In this document: positions 43,731 through 51,374 of the stretch, piece by piece | Numbering within the stretch: position 1 is the first letter of the stretch | Layout of the letters: each line of letters begins with the position of its first letter | Assembly: GCF_038595055.1 (NCBI RefSeq) | Contig: NZ_CP152002.1 | Coordinates: 2,338,501-2,402,500, forward strand | Direction of reading: 5' to 3' | Source of the DNA: Paenibacillus sp. FSL R7-0345 | GTDB lineage: Bacteria; Bacillota; Bacilli; Paenibacillales; Paenibacillaceae | Length of the DNA: 64,000 nucleotides | The notes under the pieces: generated by a model | The model's database searches: none | Told to the model about the DNA's origin: nothing | The model's input: the letters and a program-made list of their open reading frames with translations, nothing else | Program-made: the position numbers and the translations under genes

Positions 43731-44699
43731 TTGTTTGAATGGATACAGGACTACAGCTTACTGGAATATTGCAGCAGGCAGGAGCACATGAATTTTGGAG
43801 ACCGCTCCCGGTTTTTTATGCATACAGTCACGGTAGATACTCCGTCAGGGATGACCGCGCTGGCGCAATATTTTATAGCGGGAAGTGTACTGCTTGATAT
43901 GGATTTCAATATTACGGTTCCTGTACCGGCTGAACAGCTGCAGCAGCAGGTGGCTCCGCATTTCGGTGTGGTGAGACAGCTTGAACGCAAGGGGCGGATT
44001 GAATCTGTACATATGAATCAGCTGAAGCCCGGATCGGTCAAGCTGTTCCATGAAACGGAGACTGGCATTCTACTTATCATGAAGGATTTGTATCGCCATA
44101 ACGACAGTGAGCACTGGTATTCCGGCCAAAAGCGCAGGCTGGTGCATTACACTGTCGATCCTACAGAGCTTGAACCATATGAGGATGCAGAGGTAAAAAA
44201 AGTTCAAGCCCTGCTGCAGCAGGCCTATTTCGGCGGTGAAGCTGTTGAATTCGGAATAATGCCGCTCGGCTGGCCGTTTGACGATTCCTTAAGACATTCA
44301 GCGGCGCTGCGTTTTGTTGCCGGGTTTGCCCCGAATCTGACCTTGTCTGTGGATGAGTACAGTAATGAAGTTATTCTGCTGAACATAGCGGCGAAAGAGC
44401 CTGTCCATAAGCTGTATCTGCCGTCAGCACAGCCGCAGCCGCCAAGAAGGGTGAATCATTATCTGTACCTGAATGTCGGCCACGGGCTGGTCTATGTGGT
44501 GAACCTGCTGGTGCAGCCGGTGATTACGAAGTGGGAGAGCTTTGCAGACGCTAAGCTGTACTCTCTTGGAGAAAATACTGATTTTGCGGATTTTGAACCC
44601 GGGACAGCGGAGTGTCTGGAAGGGATAAGCTTGTTTTTTGATGAGGATACTTTACAGAGGATGATGGATGAGGTTAACCAGGCACTGAAATTTGGTTGA
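43731..44699 (+). CDS. Hypothetical protein (322 aa)
   Basis: This large cytoplasmic protein of unrecognised family has mixed alpha/beta content and no TM helix or signal peptide. Notable segments are SRFFMHTVTVDTPSGMTALAQYF, LLIMKDLYRHNDSEHWYSGQKRRLVHYTVDP and the long beta-rich HYLYLNVGHGLVYVVNLLVQPVITKW. It uses a TTG start with AGAGGAGG seven bases upstream. The length and Shine-Dalgarno make it a convincing gene. It is followed by a promoter-like AT-rich gap before the FAD oxidoreductase gene. Function is unknown. Confidence 0.72.
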   Translation: MFEWIQDYSLLEYCSRQEHMNFGDRSRFFMHTVTVDTPSGMTALAQYFIAGSVLLDMDFNITVPVPAEQLQQQVAPHFGVVRQLERKGRIESVHMNQLKPGSVKLFHETETGILLIMKDLYRHNDSEHWYSGQKRRLVHYTVDPTELEPYEDAEVKKVQALLQQAYFGGEAVEFGIMPLGWPFDDSLRHSAALRFVAGFAPNLTLSVDEYSNEVILLNIAAKEPVHKLYLPSAQPQPPRRVNHYLYLNVGHGLVYVVNLLVQPVITKWESFADAKLYSLGENTDFADFEPGTAECLEGISLFFDEDTLQRMMDEVNQALKFG

Positions 44700-44869
44700 A
44701 ATGTACAATCATTTACTTGTTTTTTGGCTATAATGACAATTAACCTGACATATATATTTAAAAGCCAGCCCGCAGCAGATATAATATGGCCAATAAGATT
44801 ACTGAAGAGCATGGGAGCAGCCTGCAAAGCTGGGAGCTCCTGATAATATGCCGGCGAAAGGTCTGAGGA

Positions 44870-46294
44870 ATGATGAGCCTGGAAGCTTTGAATGAGCGAG
44901 TGAAAACCGATCTTTCCTATCTGGCCTACGGCGGAGCGGACTGGGTACGTCCCTTGGAGCATCCCGAAGGGCATGTGTATGATGTTGTCATTGTCGGCGG
45001 CGGGCAGAGCGGGCTTGGAGCAGCTTTTGGACTGCTGCGGGAGCGGATTTCCAATATTCTTGTTATCGATGAGAACAAGGAGGGGCGTGAAGGGCCGTGG
45101 GAGACCTATGCCCGGATGGTTACGCTGCGCACTCCCAAGCACCTGACATCCATTGATCTCGGCATACCGTCGCTGACCTTCCGCGCCTGGTGGGAGGCTG
45201 AGAACGGCCCCGGGAGCTGGGAAGCCGTTGATAAAATCCCGCGCGGTGACTGGATGAACTACCTGCGCTGGTACCGCCGGGTACTTAGCCTGCCGGTCAT
45301 CAATGAAGTGACGCTGAAGCTGATCGAGCCCGGCGGGGACGGCGTGCACCGGCTGCACATTGACGGAGCAGGCGCTCCGTCAAGCCGGCTTCTCGCGCGT
45401 AAGGTGGTGCTGGCGACAGGCATCCAAGGCGGGGGCGAATGGCATGTGCCGCCGATGATTGCAGCAGGTCTGCCGGAGCACCTGTATGCACATACATCTC
45501 AAGCTATTGATTTTGCTGCCCTGGCCGGCCGGAGGATCGCCATTCTCGGTGGAGGTGCATCGGCCTTTGACAACGCCAACTATGCACTGTCGGAAGGAGC
45601 TGCAGAGGCTCATGTGTTCGTCCGCCGCGAACAGCTGCCGAATGTGAATCCGATCCGCCAGATGGAGCTGTCGGGGATGATCGAAAGGTTCCATACGCTG
45701 GCCGATGAGGACAAATACGGGGTCATCTCGCATTTCTTCAAATTCAATCAGCCCCCGACGAACGACACCTTTGCCCGCGCGGCGGGATGGCCGGGATTCC
45801 GGCTCCACCTCGGCTCCCCTTGGCTAAGGGTGGAAGCGGCAGGCGATCAGGCCGTGGTCACCACGCCTAAAGGTGAGCACACCTTTGACTTCCTGATCGT
45901 AAGCACAGGATTGCTCAGCGACCCCGCATTGCGCCCGGAGCTGCGGCTGGTCGAGCGCCATATTGCGCGCTGGAACGACCGCTATCAGGCTCCGCCGGAT
46001 ACGGCCAATCCGCTGCTTGACGCGCACCCTTATCTCAGCCCGGGCTTTGCGCTGCAAAGCCGTGATGAGGCAGGCGAGGGTCTGCTGCATGGATTGTTCG
46101 TTTTCAATTATTCCGCGCTGGCCAGTAACGGCTTGTCAGCCTCGGCAATCTCAGGGATGAGGAACGCGATTCCGAAGCTGGTAGGCGGTGTAGCGGATCA
46201 GCTGTTTACGGATGACCGGGAAGCGGTTCTGCACTCTTTTTACCATTATGGTGACGTTGAGTTTACCGGGGAGTGGCAGCCTGCCAAGGTCTGA
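44870..46294 (+). CDS. FAD/NAD(P)-binding oxidoreductase
   Basis: This 474-residue flavoprotein has two Rossmann sites: the FAD site VVIVGGGQSGLGAA near residues 39-52 and the NAD(P)-type site IAILGGGASAFDNA near 226. The order matches flavin-containing monooxygenases and related lysine/ornithine N-monooxygenase-like enzymes, although no substrate can be named. Between the sites is the motif WETYARMVTLRTPKHLTSIDL, common in this group. It starts at ATGATG with AGGTCTGAGG upstream. A terminator lies between it and the UbiD gene, so the two are separate units. Confidence 0.88.
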   Translation: MMSLEALNERVKTDLSYLAYGGADWVRPLEHPEGHVYDVVIVGGGQSGLGAAFGLLRERISNILVIDENKEGREGPWETYARMVTLRTPKHLTSIDLGIPSLTFRAWWEAENGPGSWEAVDKIPRGDWMNYLRWYRRVLSLPVINEVTLKLIEPGGDGVHRLHIDGAGAPSSRLLARKVVLATGIQGGGEWHVPPMIAAGLPEHLYAHTSQAIDFAALAGRRIAILGGGASAFDNANYALSEGAAEAHVFVRREQLPNVNPIRQMELSGMIERFHTLADEDKYGVISHFFKFNQPPTNDTFARAAGWPGFRLHLGSPWLRVEAAGDQAVVTTPKGEHTFDFLIVSTGLLSDPALRPELRLVERHIARWNDRYQAPPDTANPLLDAHPYLSPGFALQSRDEAGEGLLHGLFVFNYSALASNGLSASAISGMRNAIPKLVGGVADQLFTDDREAVLHSFYHYGDVEFTGEWQPAKV

Positions 46295-46315
46295 TCACTT
46301 CATTTATAAAGTGAA

Positions 46316-46351
46316 GCCTGTCCGAGTAATGATTCGGGCGGGTCTTTTTTT
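46316..46351 (+). terminator. Rho-independent terminator
   Basis: GCCTGTCCGA (46316-46325) pairs with TCGGGCGGG-type sequence at 46333-46342 with two G-T pairs, then CTTTTTTT. It separates the FAD oxidoreductase and UbiD genes. Confidence 0.8.
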
Positions 46352-46442
46352 GCGGCTGCAGGTCGTCAGGGGTTTGACCTCGGCTCCCCGCTCATTGATA
46401 ATAAAGAGGTTCATATTTCTTCTGCAGATTGGAGTAAGACCA

Positions 46443-48278
46443 ATGACATACCGCAATTTGGAAGAATGCATTACTGACCTGGAAAAGCACGGGCATCTGA
46501 TCCGGATCACCGAGGAAGTCGATCCCCATCTTGAGATGGCAGCCATTCATATGAAGGTGTATGAGGCAGGCGGACCCGCATTATTATTCGAAAAGGTAAA
46601 AGGCTCCAAATACCGAGCTGTGTCCAACCTGTTCGGGACGATCGAGCGGAGCAAGTTTATTTTCCGGGATACATGGGAATCTTCCCAGGAGGTTATAGCT
46701 TTGCGGGATGATCCCATGAAGGCGCTGAAGGCGCCGTTCAAATATGTCGGCACAGGGCTGGCTGCCCGAAAGGCGCTTCCGCTCAAGCTGCCCGGCGGAC
46801 TGCCGTCAGGCTTCGAGGAGATTCAAATCTCCGATCTGCCGCAGATTAAGCACTGGCAGGGAGACGGCGGAGCTTTTGTAACGCTGCCGCAGGTCTATTC
46901 GGAGGACCCGGACAAGCCGGGGATCATGAATTCCAATCTCGGGATGTACCGGATCCAGCTCAGCGGCAATGATTATGAGATTAACAAAGAGGTCGGAGTC
47001 CATTACCAGATCCACCGCGGCATCGGCATCCACCAGAGCCATGCGGTCAAGCGGGGCGAGCCGCTCAAGGTCAGCTGCTTCATCGGCGGACCTCCGGCAC
47101 ATACACTCTCTGCTGTTATGCCGCTGCCGGAAGGCCTCAGCGAGATGACCTTTGCCGGCCTGATCGGCGGACGCCATTTCCGCTACAGCTATGTTGACGG
47201 CTTCTGCGTCAGCGCGGATGCGGATTTTGTGATTACGGGCGAGATCCATCCCGGGGATACGAAGCCGGAAGGACCGTTCGGCGACCACCTGGGCTATTAC
47301 AGTCTGACCCATCCGTTTCCGGTGATGAAGGTGCATAAGGTGTATGCCAAAAAAGGCGCAATCTTTCCCTTCACCGTTGTCGGACGGCCTCCGCAGGAGG
47401 ATACGGCCTTCGGCGAGCTGATTCATGAGCTGACTGGCAGTGCGATCAAGAACGAGGTGCCGGGGGTAAAGGAGGTGCATGCCGTCGATGCAGCCGGCGT
47501 TCATCCGCTGCTGTTCGCGATCGGCAGTGAGCGATATACGCCTTATCAGCAGCTGAAGCAGCCGGCCGAGCTGCTGACGATTGCGAACCGGGTGCTGGGT
47601 ACGGGCCAGCTTAGCCTGGCCAAATATCTGTTCATTACCGCCGAGGAAGACCGGCCGGTGAGTACGCATGATATCCCGGACTTCCTGATGTACATTCTGG
47701 AGCGGATCAATCTGCACCGGGACATTCATTTTCAGACGAATACGACGATTGATACGCTGGACTACTCGGGAACGGGGATCAATACGGGGAGTAAGGTTGT
47801 TTTTGCAGCTGTAGGGGATAAGAAAAGAAACCTGTGCACAGAGGTGCCGGTGGCTCTGACATCTGTGGAAGGCTTCGGTGAAGCCAAGCTGGTGCTTCCG
47901 GGGATTGTGGCCCTGCAGGCCCCGGCCTTCACCACCTATGAGGATACGGAGCTGGAAATGCAACGTTTGAGTGCTGCTGTCGAAGCTAAGGGCCCGCTTG
48001 CGGAGTGCCCGATGATCATCCTATGCGATGACAGTGGCTTTATCAGCGAAGAGCTGAACAATTTCCTGTGGGCGACCTTTACGCGCAGTAACCCTTCGCA
48101 TGATATCTACGGTGTGAACAGCAGAACCGTGCACAAGCACTGGTCTTGCGACAACGTGATCATCGATGCCCGCGTGAAGCCGCATCAGGCGCCGCCGCTC
48201 ATTCCAGATCCGGATGTGCAGCGCAATATTGAACGGGTGTTTGCGCAGGGCGGAAGCCTCAGCGGCATCCGCAAGTAA
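46443..48278 (+). CDS. UbiD-family decarboxylase
   Basis: This 611-residue prenylated-FMN-dependent (de)carboxylase of the UbiD family acts on aromatic or alpha,beta-unsaturated acids. The cofactor and metal region is recognisable: HRGIGIHQSHAVKRGEPLKV and TGEIHPGDTKPEGPFGDHLGYY contain the conserved Arg/Glu set of the family, and the N-terminal YRNLEECITDLEKHGHLIRITEEVDP is typical. No ubiX (prenyl-FMN synthase) is in the window, so the cofactor must be supplied from elsewhere. The frame opens at 46212, but the ATG at 46443 has GGAG upstream and gives the normal N-terminus. A strong terminator with ten T residues follows. Confidence 0.92.
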   Translation: MTYRNLEECITDLEKHGHLIRITEEVDPHLEMAAIHMKVYEAGGPALLFEKVKGSKYRAVSNLFGTIERSKFIFRDTWESSQEVIALRDDPMKALKAPFKYVGTGLAARKALPLKLPGGLPSGFEEIQISDLPQIKHWQGDGGAFVTLPQVYSEDPDKPGIMNSNLGMYRIQLSGNDYEINKEVGVHYQIHRGIGIHQSHAVKRGEPLKVSCFIGGPPAHTLSAVMPLPEGLSEMTFAGLIGGRHFRYSYVDGFCVSADADFVITGEIHPGDTKPEGPFGDHLGYYSLTHPFPVMKVHKVYAKKGAIFPFTVVGRPPQEDTAFGELIHELTGSAIKNEVPGVKEVHAVDAAGVHPLLFAIGSERYTPYQQLKQPAELLTIANRVLGTGQLSLAKYLFITAEEDRPVSTHDIPDFLMYILERINLHRDIHFQTNTTIDTLDYSGTGINTGSKVVFAAVGDKKRNLCTEVPVALTSVEGFGEAKLVLPGIVALQAPAFTTYEDTELEMQRLSAAVEAKGPLAECPMIILCDDSGFISEELNNFLWATFTRSNPSHDIYGVNSRTVHKHWSCDNVIIDARVKPHQAPPLIPDPDVQRNIERVFAQGGSLSGIRK

Positions 48279-48287
48279 TTTAGGAAT

Positions 48288-48340
48288 AGAGATGCTACGT
48301 CAGCCGGGTAACGGCTGGGCGGGCATCTCTTTTTTTTTTT
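48288..48340 (+). terminator. Rho-independent terminator after ubiD
   Basis: AGAGATGC (48288-48295) pairs with GCATCTCT (48323-48330), with an inner CAGCC/GGCTG stem, followed by ten T residues. Confidence 0.92.
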
Positions 48341-48356
48341 CGAACAGTATGTTATT

Positions 48357-48541
48357 CTAACGGACCGAGTTGCTGTTATTTGCGGGTTTTACTGTGTTTT
48401 TAAATCCTAACGGATTCAGTTGCCGTTATTGCTGCTGAAATCGGACGGAATGCATGCTTTTCAACAAAATAAGATCTCTGGTGTCCGTTAGCCTGTGCGA
48501 ATGCTCTAAATCTGCGGATTAGCGTCATCTGAGTCCTTTAG
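48357..48541. repeat. Intergenic 185-bp element C: two direct then two inverted 24-bp units
   Basis: Direct units lie at 48357-48380 and 48407-48430 and inverted units at 48468-48491 and 48518-48541, each pair offset exactly 50 bp. The first three have clean TAACGGA or TCCGTTA ends; the last is diverged (CCTTTAG). It follows the ubiD terminator and fills most of the gap before the GNAT gene. Confidence 0.83.
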
Positions 48542-48547
48542 CCTTAT

Positions 48548-48586
48548 CACATACCACATACCACATACCGCCTACCGCCTACCGCC
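48548..48586. repeat. Heptanucleotide tandem repeat
   Basis: Three copies of CACATAC are followed by two copies of CGCCTAC and a partial CGCC. It lies just after element C in non-coding DNA. Confidence 0.85.
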
Positions 48587-48692
48587 TTCATATGTTCATT
48601 TGAAGAAACCCGTAAGCTCATTTATACTGGGTAGGAAAAATATGGATGGTAGTGTTGGTGCGTCCAATAACTATCGTTATGAGGTGAATACA

Positions 48693-49259
48693 TTGGAAGT
48701 ATTGGAGACAGAGCGGCTTATATTACGGCGATTTAAGCCTGAGGATGCCAGGGATTTGTATGAGTACCTTTCCAGGGAAGAGGTTGTGAAATTTGAGCCA
48801 TACGGTGTACATAATGAAGCCCAGTGTGAGGCTGAGGCGCTGCGGCGTTCAGGTGATCCGGCGTTTTGGGCCGTCTGCCTGAAGGAATCGGGCAAGCTGA
48901 TCGGCAACCTCTACTTTCAGCAGCAGCAGCAGCAGCCTGTCTCTTTCCGGACCTGGGAGCTTGGTTATGTGTTTAACAGCGGGTTTCACGGCTGCGGGTA
49001 TGCGGCGGAAGCCTGCCGGCGGCTGCTGGATTACGGATTCACCGATTTGCAGATACGGCGAGTAACGGCTCGTTGTAATCCGGATAATGCACCGTCATGG
49101 CGGCTGCTTGAACGGCTGAAGCTGCGGAGAGAAGGCTTCTTCCGTGAGACCGGTTATTTTAAGCATGATGAGCACGGTGAACCCAAATGGCATGATACCT
49201 TTGCATACGGCATGCTTGGGAGTGAGTGGTTCAGTATGGCTGAGGAGCCGGTACAATAA
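48693..49259 (+). CDS. GNAT-family N-acetyltransferase (RimJ/RimL type)
   Basis: This 188-residue acetyltransferase of the RimJ/RimL-like branch opens with LETERLILRRFKPEDARDLYEYL and has WELGYVFNSGFHGCGYAAEACRRLLDYGF as the acetyl-CoA loop region and TARCNPDNAPSWRLLERLKLRREGFFRE as the usual last motifs. A short Gln run (QQQQQQ) lies near residue 77. The frame begins at 48600, but the TTG at 48693 has GAGGTGA six bases upstream and starts the domain directly. The WYL regulator gene begins one base after its stop, so they are co-transcribed. The acceptor is unknown. Confidence 0.87.
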   Translation: MEVLETERLILRRFKPEDARDLYEYLSREEVVKFEPYGVHNEAQCEAEALRRSGDPAFWAVCLKESGKLIGNLYFQQQQQQPVSFRTWELGYVFNSGFHGCGYAAEACRRLLDYGFTDLQIRRVTARCNPDNAPSWRLLERLKLRREGFFRETGYFKHDEHGEPKWHDTFAYGMLGSEWFSMAEEPVQ

Positions 49260-49260
49260 G

Positions 49261-50181
49261 ATGAAGGTAAACAGGCTGCTGGGCATAGTGGTATACCTGC
49301 TTAACAGGGACGTGGTCAGTGCACGTGCCCTGGCTGAGAAATTTGATGTTTCTCCGCGTACGATTCAGCGTGATATGGACTCGATTGGCGGGGCGGGCAT
49401 CCCGGTAGGCTCCATACTGGGCAAAAACGGCGGCTATTATATACTGGACAGCTACAAAATGAACAGGCAGCTGCTCCAGTCAGAGGATTACATGTACATT
49501 CTGACCGCGTTAAAGGGGCTGGTCTCAGGCTATAACAGCAGGCGGGCAGAGGAAACAGTAGAAAAAATGATCTCCCTGTCCCCGGCGGGGCTTTCGTCTG
49601 AGCAGCCGTTCCGGCTGCAGCTGGATACGCTGCGTGAAGGCAGCGGAACCATACATTCAGTCGAAGTTATTGAAGAGGCGATCCGCAGCCGGACTGCGGT
49701 CCAGTTTCAGTACACAGATGCGCAGCAGTCTGTTTCCAGCCGTTATGTGGAGCCCTTGCTTTTGTCATACAGATGGCATGCCTGGTATCTGTTTGCCTAT
49801 TGCTGCGGACGTGAGGATTACCGGCTGTTCCGTTTGTCGAGGATCAGGGAAATCCGGAATACCGGTCATACCTTTATTCATAGTCACGGAAACGCGGAGC
49901 AGCTGCTTGCTGCCCATCAGGATGTGCGGCCCTGCATCAGCATCAAGCTTGCCTGTCCTGCCGGAAGGAGGGTTCAGCTGGAAGAAGCTTTTCCGAATGC
50001 CAGAGTAGTTGAAGAACACGGTTCTGAGCTGATCCTGCAATTCAGTGTGCCTGAGACGGAAAGCGGCTGGTTCGGAATCCTGCTGCTGAACGCCGGTTCC
50101 TGTACCGTGCTGGAGCCTGAGACGCTGCGCCGGCGGCTGCAGAGCCATGCCCGGATGATTGTGCAGCAATATGAGGAATGA
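49261..50181 (+). CDS. WYL-domain transcriptional regulator (YafY type)
   Basis: This 306-residue regulator has an N-terminal helix-turn-helix (residues about 3-55: LLGIVVYLLNRDVVSARALAEKFDVSPRTIQRDMDSI) and a WYL domain with SYRWHAWYLFAYCCGREDYRLFRLSRIREI, followed by a WCX-type C-terminal part. WYL proteins sense small ligands or nucleic acids; the ligand here is unknown. The ATG at 49261 begins one base after the stop of the GNAT gene, so translation may be coupled; a longer in-frame reading from 49144 lies inside that gene and is rejected. It could control the GNAT genes on either side. Confidence 0.9.
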   Translation: MKVNRLLGIVVYLLNRDVVSARALAEKFDVSPRTIQRDMDSIGGAGIPVGSILGKNGGYYILDSYKMNRQLLQSEDYMYILTALKGLVSGYNSRRAEETVEKMISLSPAGLSSEQPFRLQLDTLREGSGTIHSVEVIEEAIRSRTAVQFQYTDAQQSVSSRYVEPLLLSYRWHAWYLFAYCCGREDYRLFRLSRIREIRNTGHTFIHSHGNAEQLLAAHQDVRPCISIKLACPAGRRVQLEEAFPNARVVEEHGSELILQFSVPETESGWFGILLLNAGSCTVLEPETLRRRLQSHARMIVQQYEE

Positions 50182-50248
50182 CGACAGGCTGTTGTCCGGT
50201 TTACCTGCATATAATGGATTCATTCCCATTCAATAAGGAGGATTAACC

Positions 50249-50830
50249 ATGAACCTTGGCATTACAGACCCTTATACCTGTTGTCCCGTATATGAAACCG
50301 GAAGCTTCAGCCTAAGGCTGGTCCAGATGGACGATGCTGCAGATTTGCTTAGATGCTATAGTGATCCCGATTCCCATCCTCTGTTCAACAGCGACAATTG
50401 CCATTCCGATTTCAGGATGACCACGCTTGAGGAAATGGGGCGTTGTATCGAAGCCTGGCTGGGAGAATATAAGACACGGGCCTATGTGCGGTTCAGTATT
50501 GTCGAACGGAAGTCAGAGCGGGCAATCGGTACCATCGAATTTTTCACAAGGAAGCTTGTGCAGGGGGATGAAAAGGGTGAGGCCGGTATTCTGAGACTGG
50601 ATCTGGCCTCTGAGTATGAGCAGGCTGATGTTTTGTCTGAAATGATAGAGCTGGTAGAGCTGCAGTTTCCGCAGCATTTCACCTTCAGCGGCGTGTTAAC
50701 CAAGGCGGTTCCGCAGGCGGTGCACCGGGTCGCAGTGCTTCAGAGACTGGGCTACCATAAGCTGGAGAGAAGCAGAGAGCTGCCTTTCGGGGATTATTAC
50801 ATAAAATATAAGCAAGAACTCTATCAATAA
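50249..50830 (+). CDS. GNAT-family acetyltransferase-like protein
   Basis: This 193-residue GNAT fold protein has SFSLRLVQMDDAADLLRCYSDPD at the start, AIGTIEFFTRKL in the core, and LQRLGYHKLERSRELPFGDYYIKYK at the end. The usual Q/RxxGxG/A acetyl-CoA loop is not clear, so activity may be altered. AAGGAGGATTAACC precedes the ATG. It follows the WYL gene by 67 bp and may belong to the same unit. Confidence 0.78.
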   Translation: MNLGITDPYTCCPVYETGSFSLRLVQMDDAADLLRCYSDPDSHPLFNSDNCHSDFRMTTLEEMGRCIEAWLGEYKTRAYVRFSIVERKSERAIGTIEFFTRKLVQGDEKGEAGILRLDLASEYEQADVLSEMIELVELQFPQHFTFSGVLTKAVPQAVHRVAVLQRLGYHKLERSRELPFGDYYIKYKQELYQ

Positions 50831-50894
50831 GTATGAATTATTGAGAGATGGAGACAATGGCATCTAAGAACTGTTTTTACAGGGGGATGCCATT

Positions 50895-51158
50895 ATGAAT
50901 GATGAAGAGGTTTATAGGCTGCATTTACAATTACTAAATGTGTATGAAAAAAGCATCCGGCCTTCCGGGGCAAGCCAGCGGCAGATTGATTATTATAAGC
51001 AGCAGCTGTTCATGTATGCAGAGGATAATGTCCAGCGGATTTTTGTGTTAAACCAGCTATTGAAGTTACATGAAGATTCCCGGGAATTTCTGGTCAAGGA
51101 TTGTGCAGACCGGTACTTTTCGCGAGACCAGGATGAGGGTGCTGAAGCCAGCATGTAG
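50895..51158 (+). CDS. Small hypothetical protein (87 aa)
   Basis: This 87-residue mostly helical protein (LHLQLLNVYEKSIRP, RQIDYYKQQLFMYAEDNVQRIFVLNQLLKLHEDSREF) has an acidic tail and no recognised domain. It has a good ribosome-binding site (AGGGGGATGCC) and ends just before a strong terminator, so it is likely a real gene. Function is unknown. Confidence 0.65.
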   Translation: MNDEEVYRLHLQLLNVYEKSIRPSGASQRQIDYYKQQLFMYAEDNVQRIFVLNQLLKLHEDSREFLVKDCADRYFSRDQDEGAEASM

Positions 51159-51191
51159 CGACCACATTAATTTCACGGCCATCCCTAATAG

Positions 51192-51236
51192 TAGCCCGGC
51201 TAAACTCCCAGGTGGAGTCTTGGCCGGGCTAATTTT
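51192..51236 (+). terminator. Rho-independent terminator
   Basis: TAGCCCGGC (51192-51200) pairs exactly with 51223-51231, with an inner ACTCC/GGAGT stem, then ATTTTT. Confidence 0.9.
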
Positions 51237-51374
51237 TGTGCAGAAGAATGTCGAAAAAAGTAGTAGGAATAAGATAGCATATGGAGGTAGAATGAAACAA
51301 CACTATTAAGAGTCGGCAGAGTACCTGTTGTAAGGAGTTATTATAGAAATAGAGATTAAGGTGGTTAGCGGTGG

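Noticed and set aside
46806..47963. 385-codon open frame on the minus strand opposite ubiD
   Set aside because: It is a shadow of the UbiD gene; the composition is Arg/His/Leu-rich without any motif.
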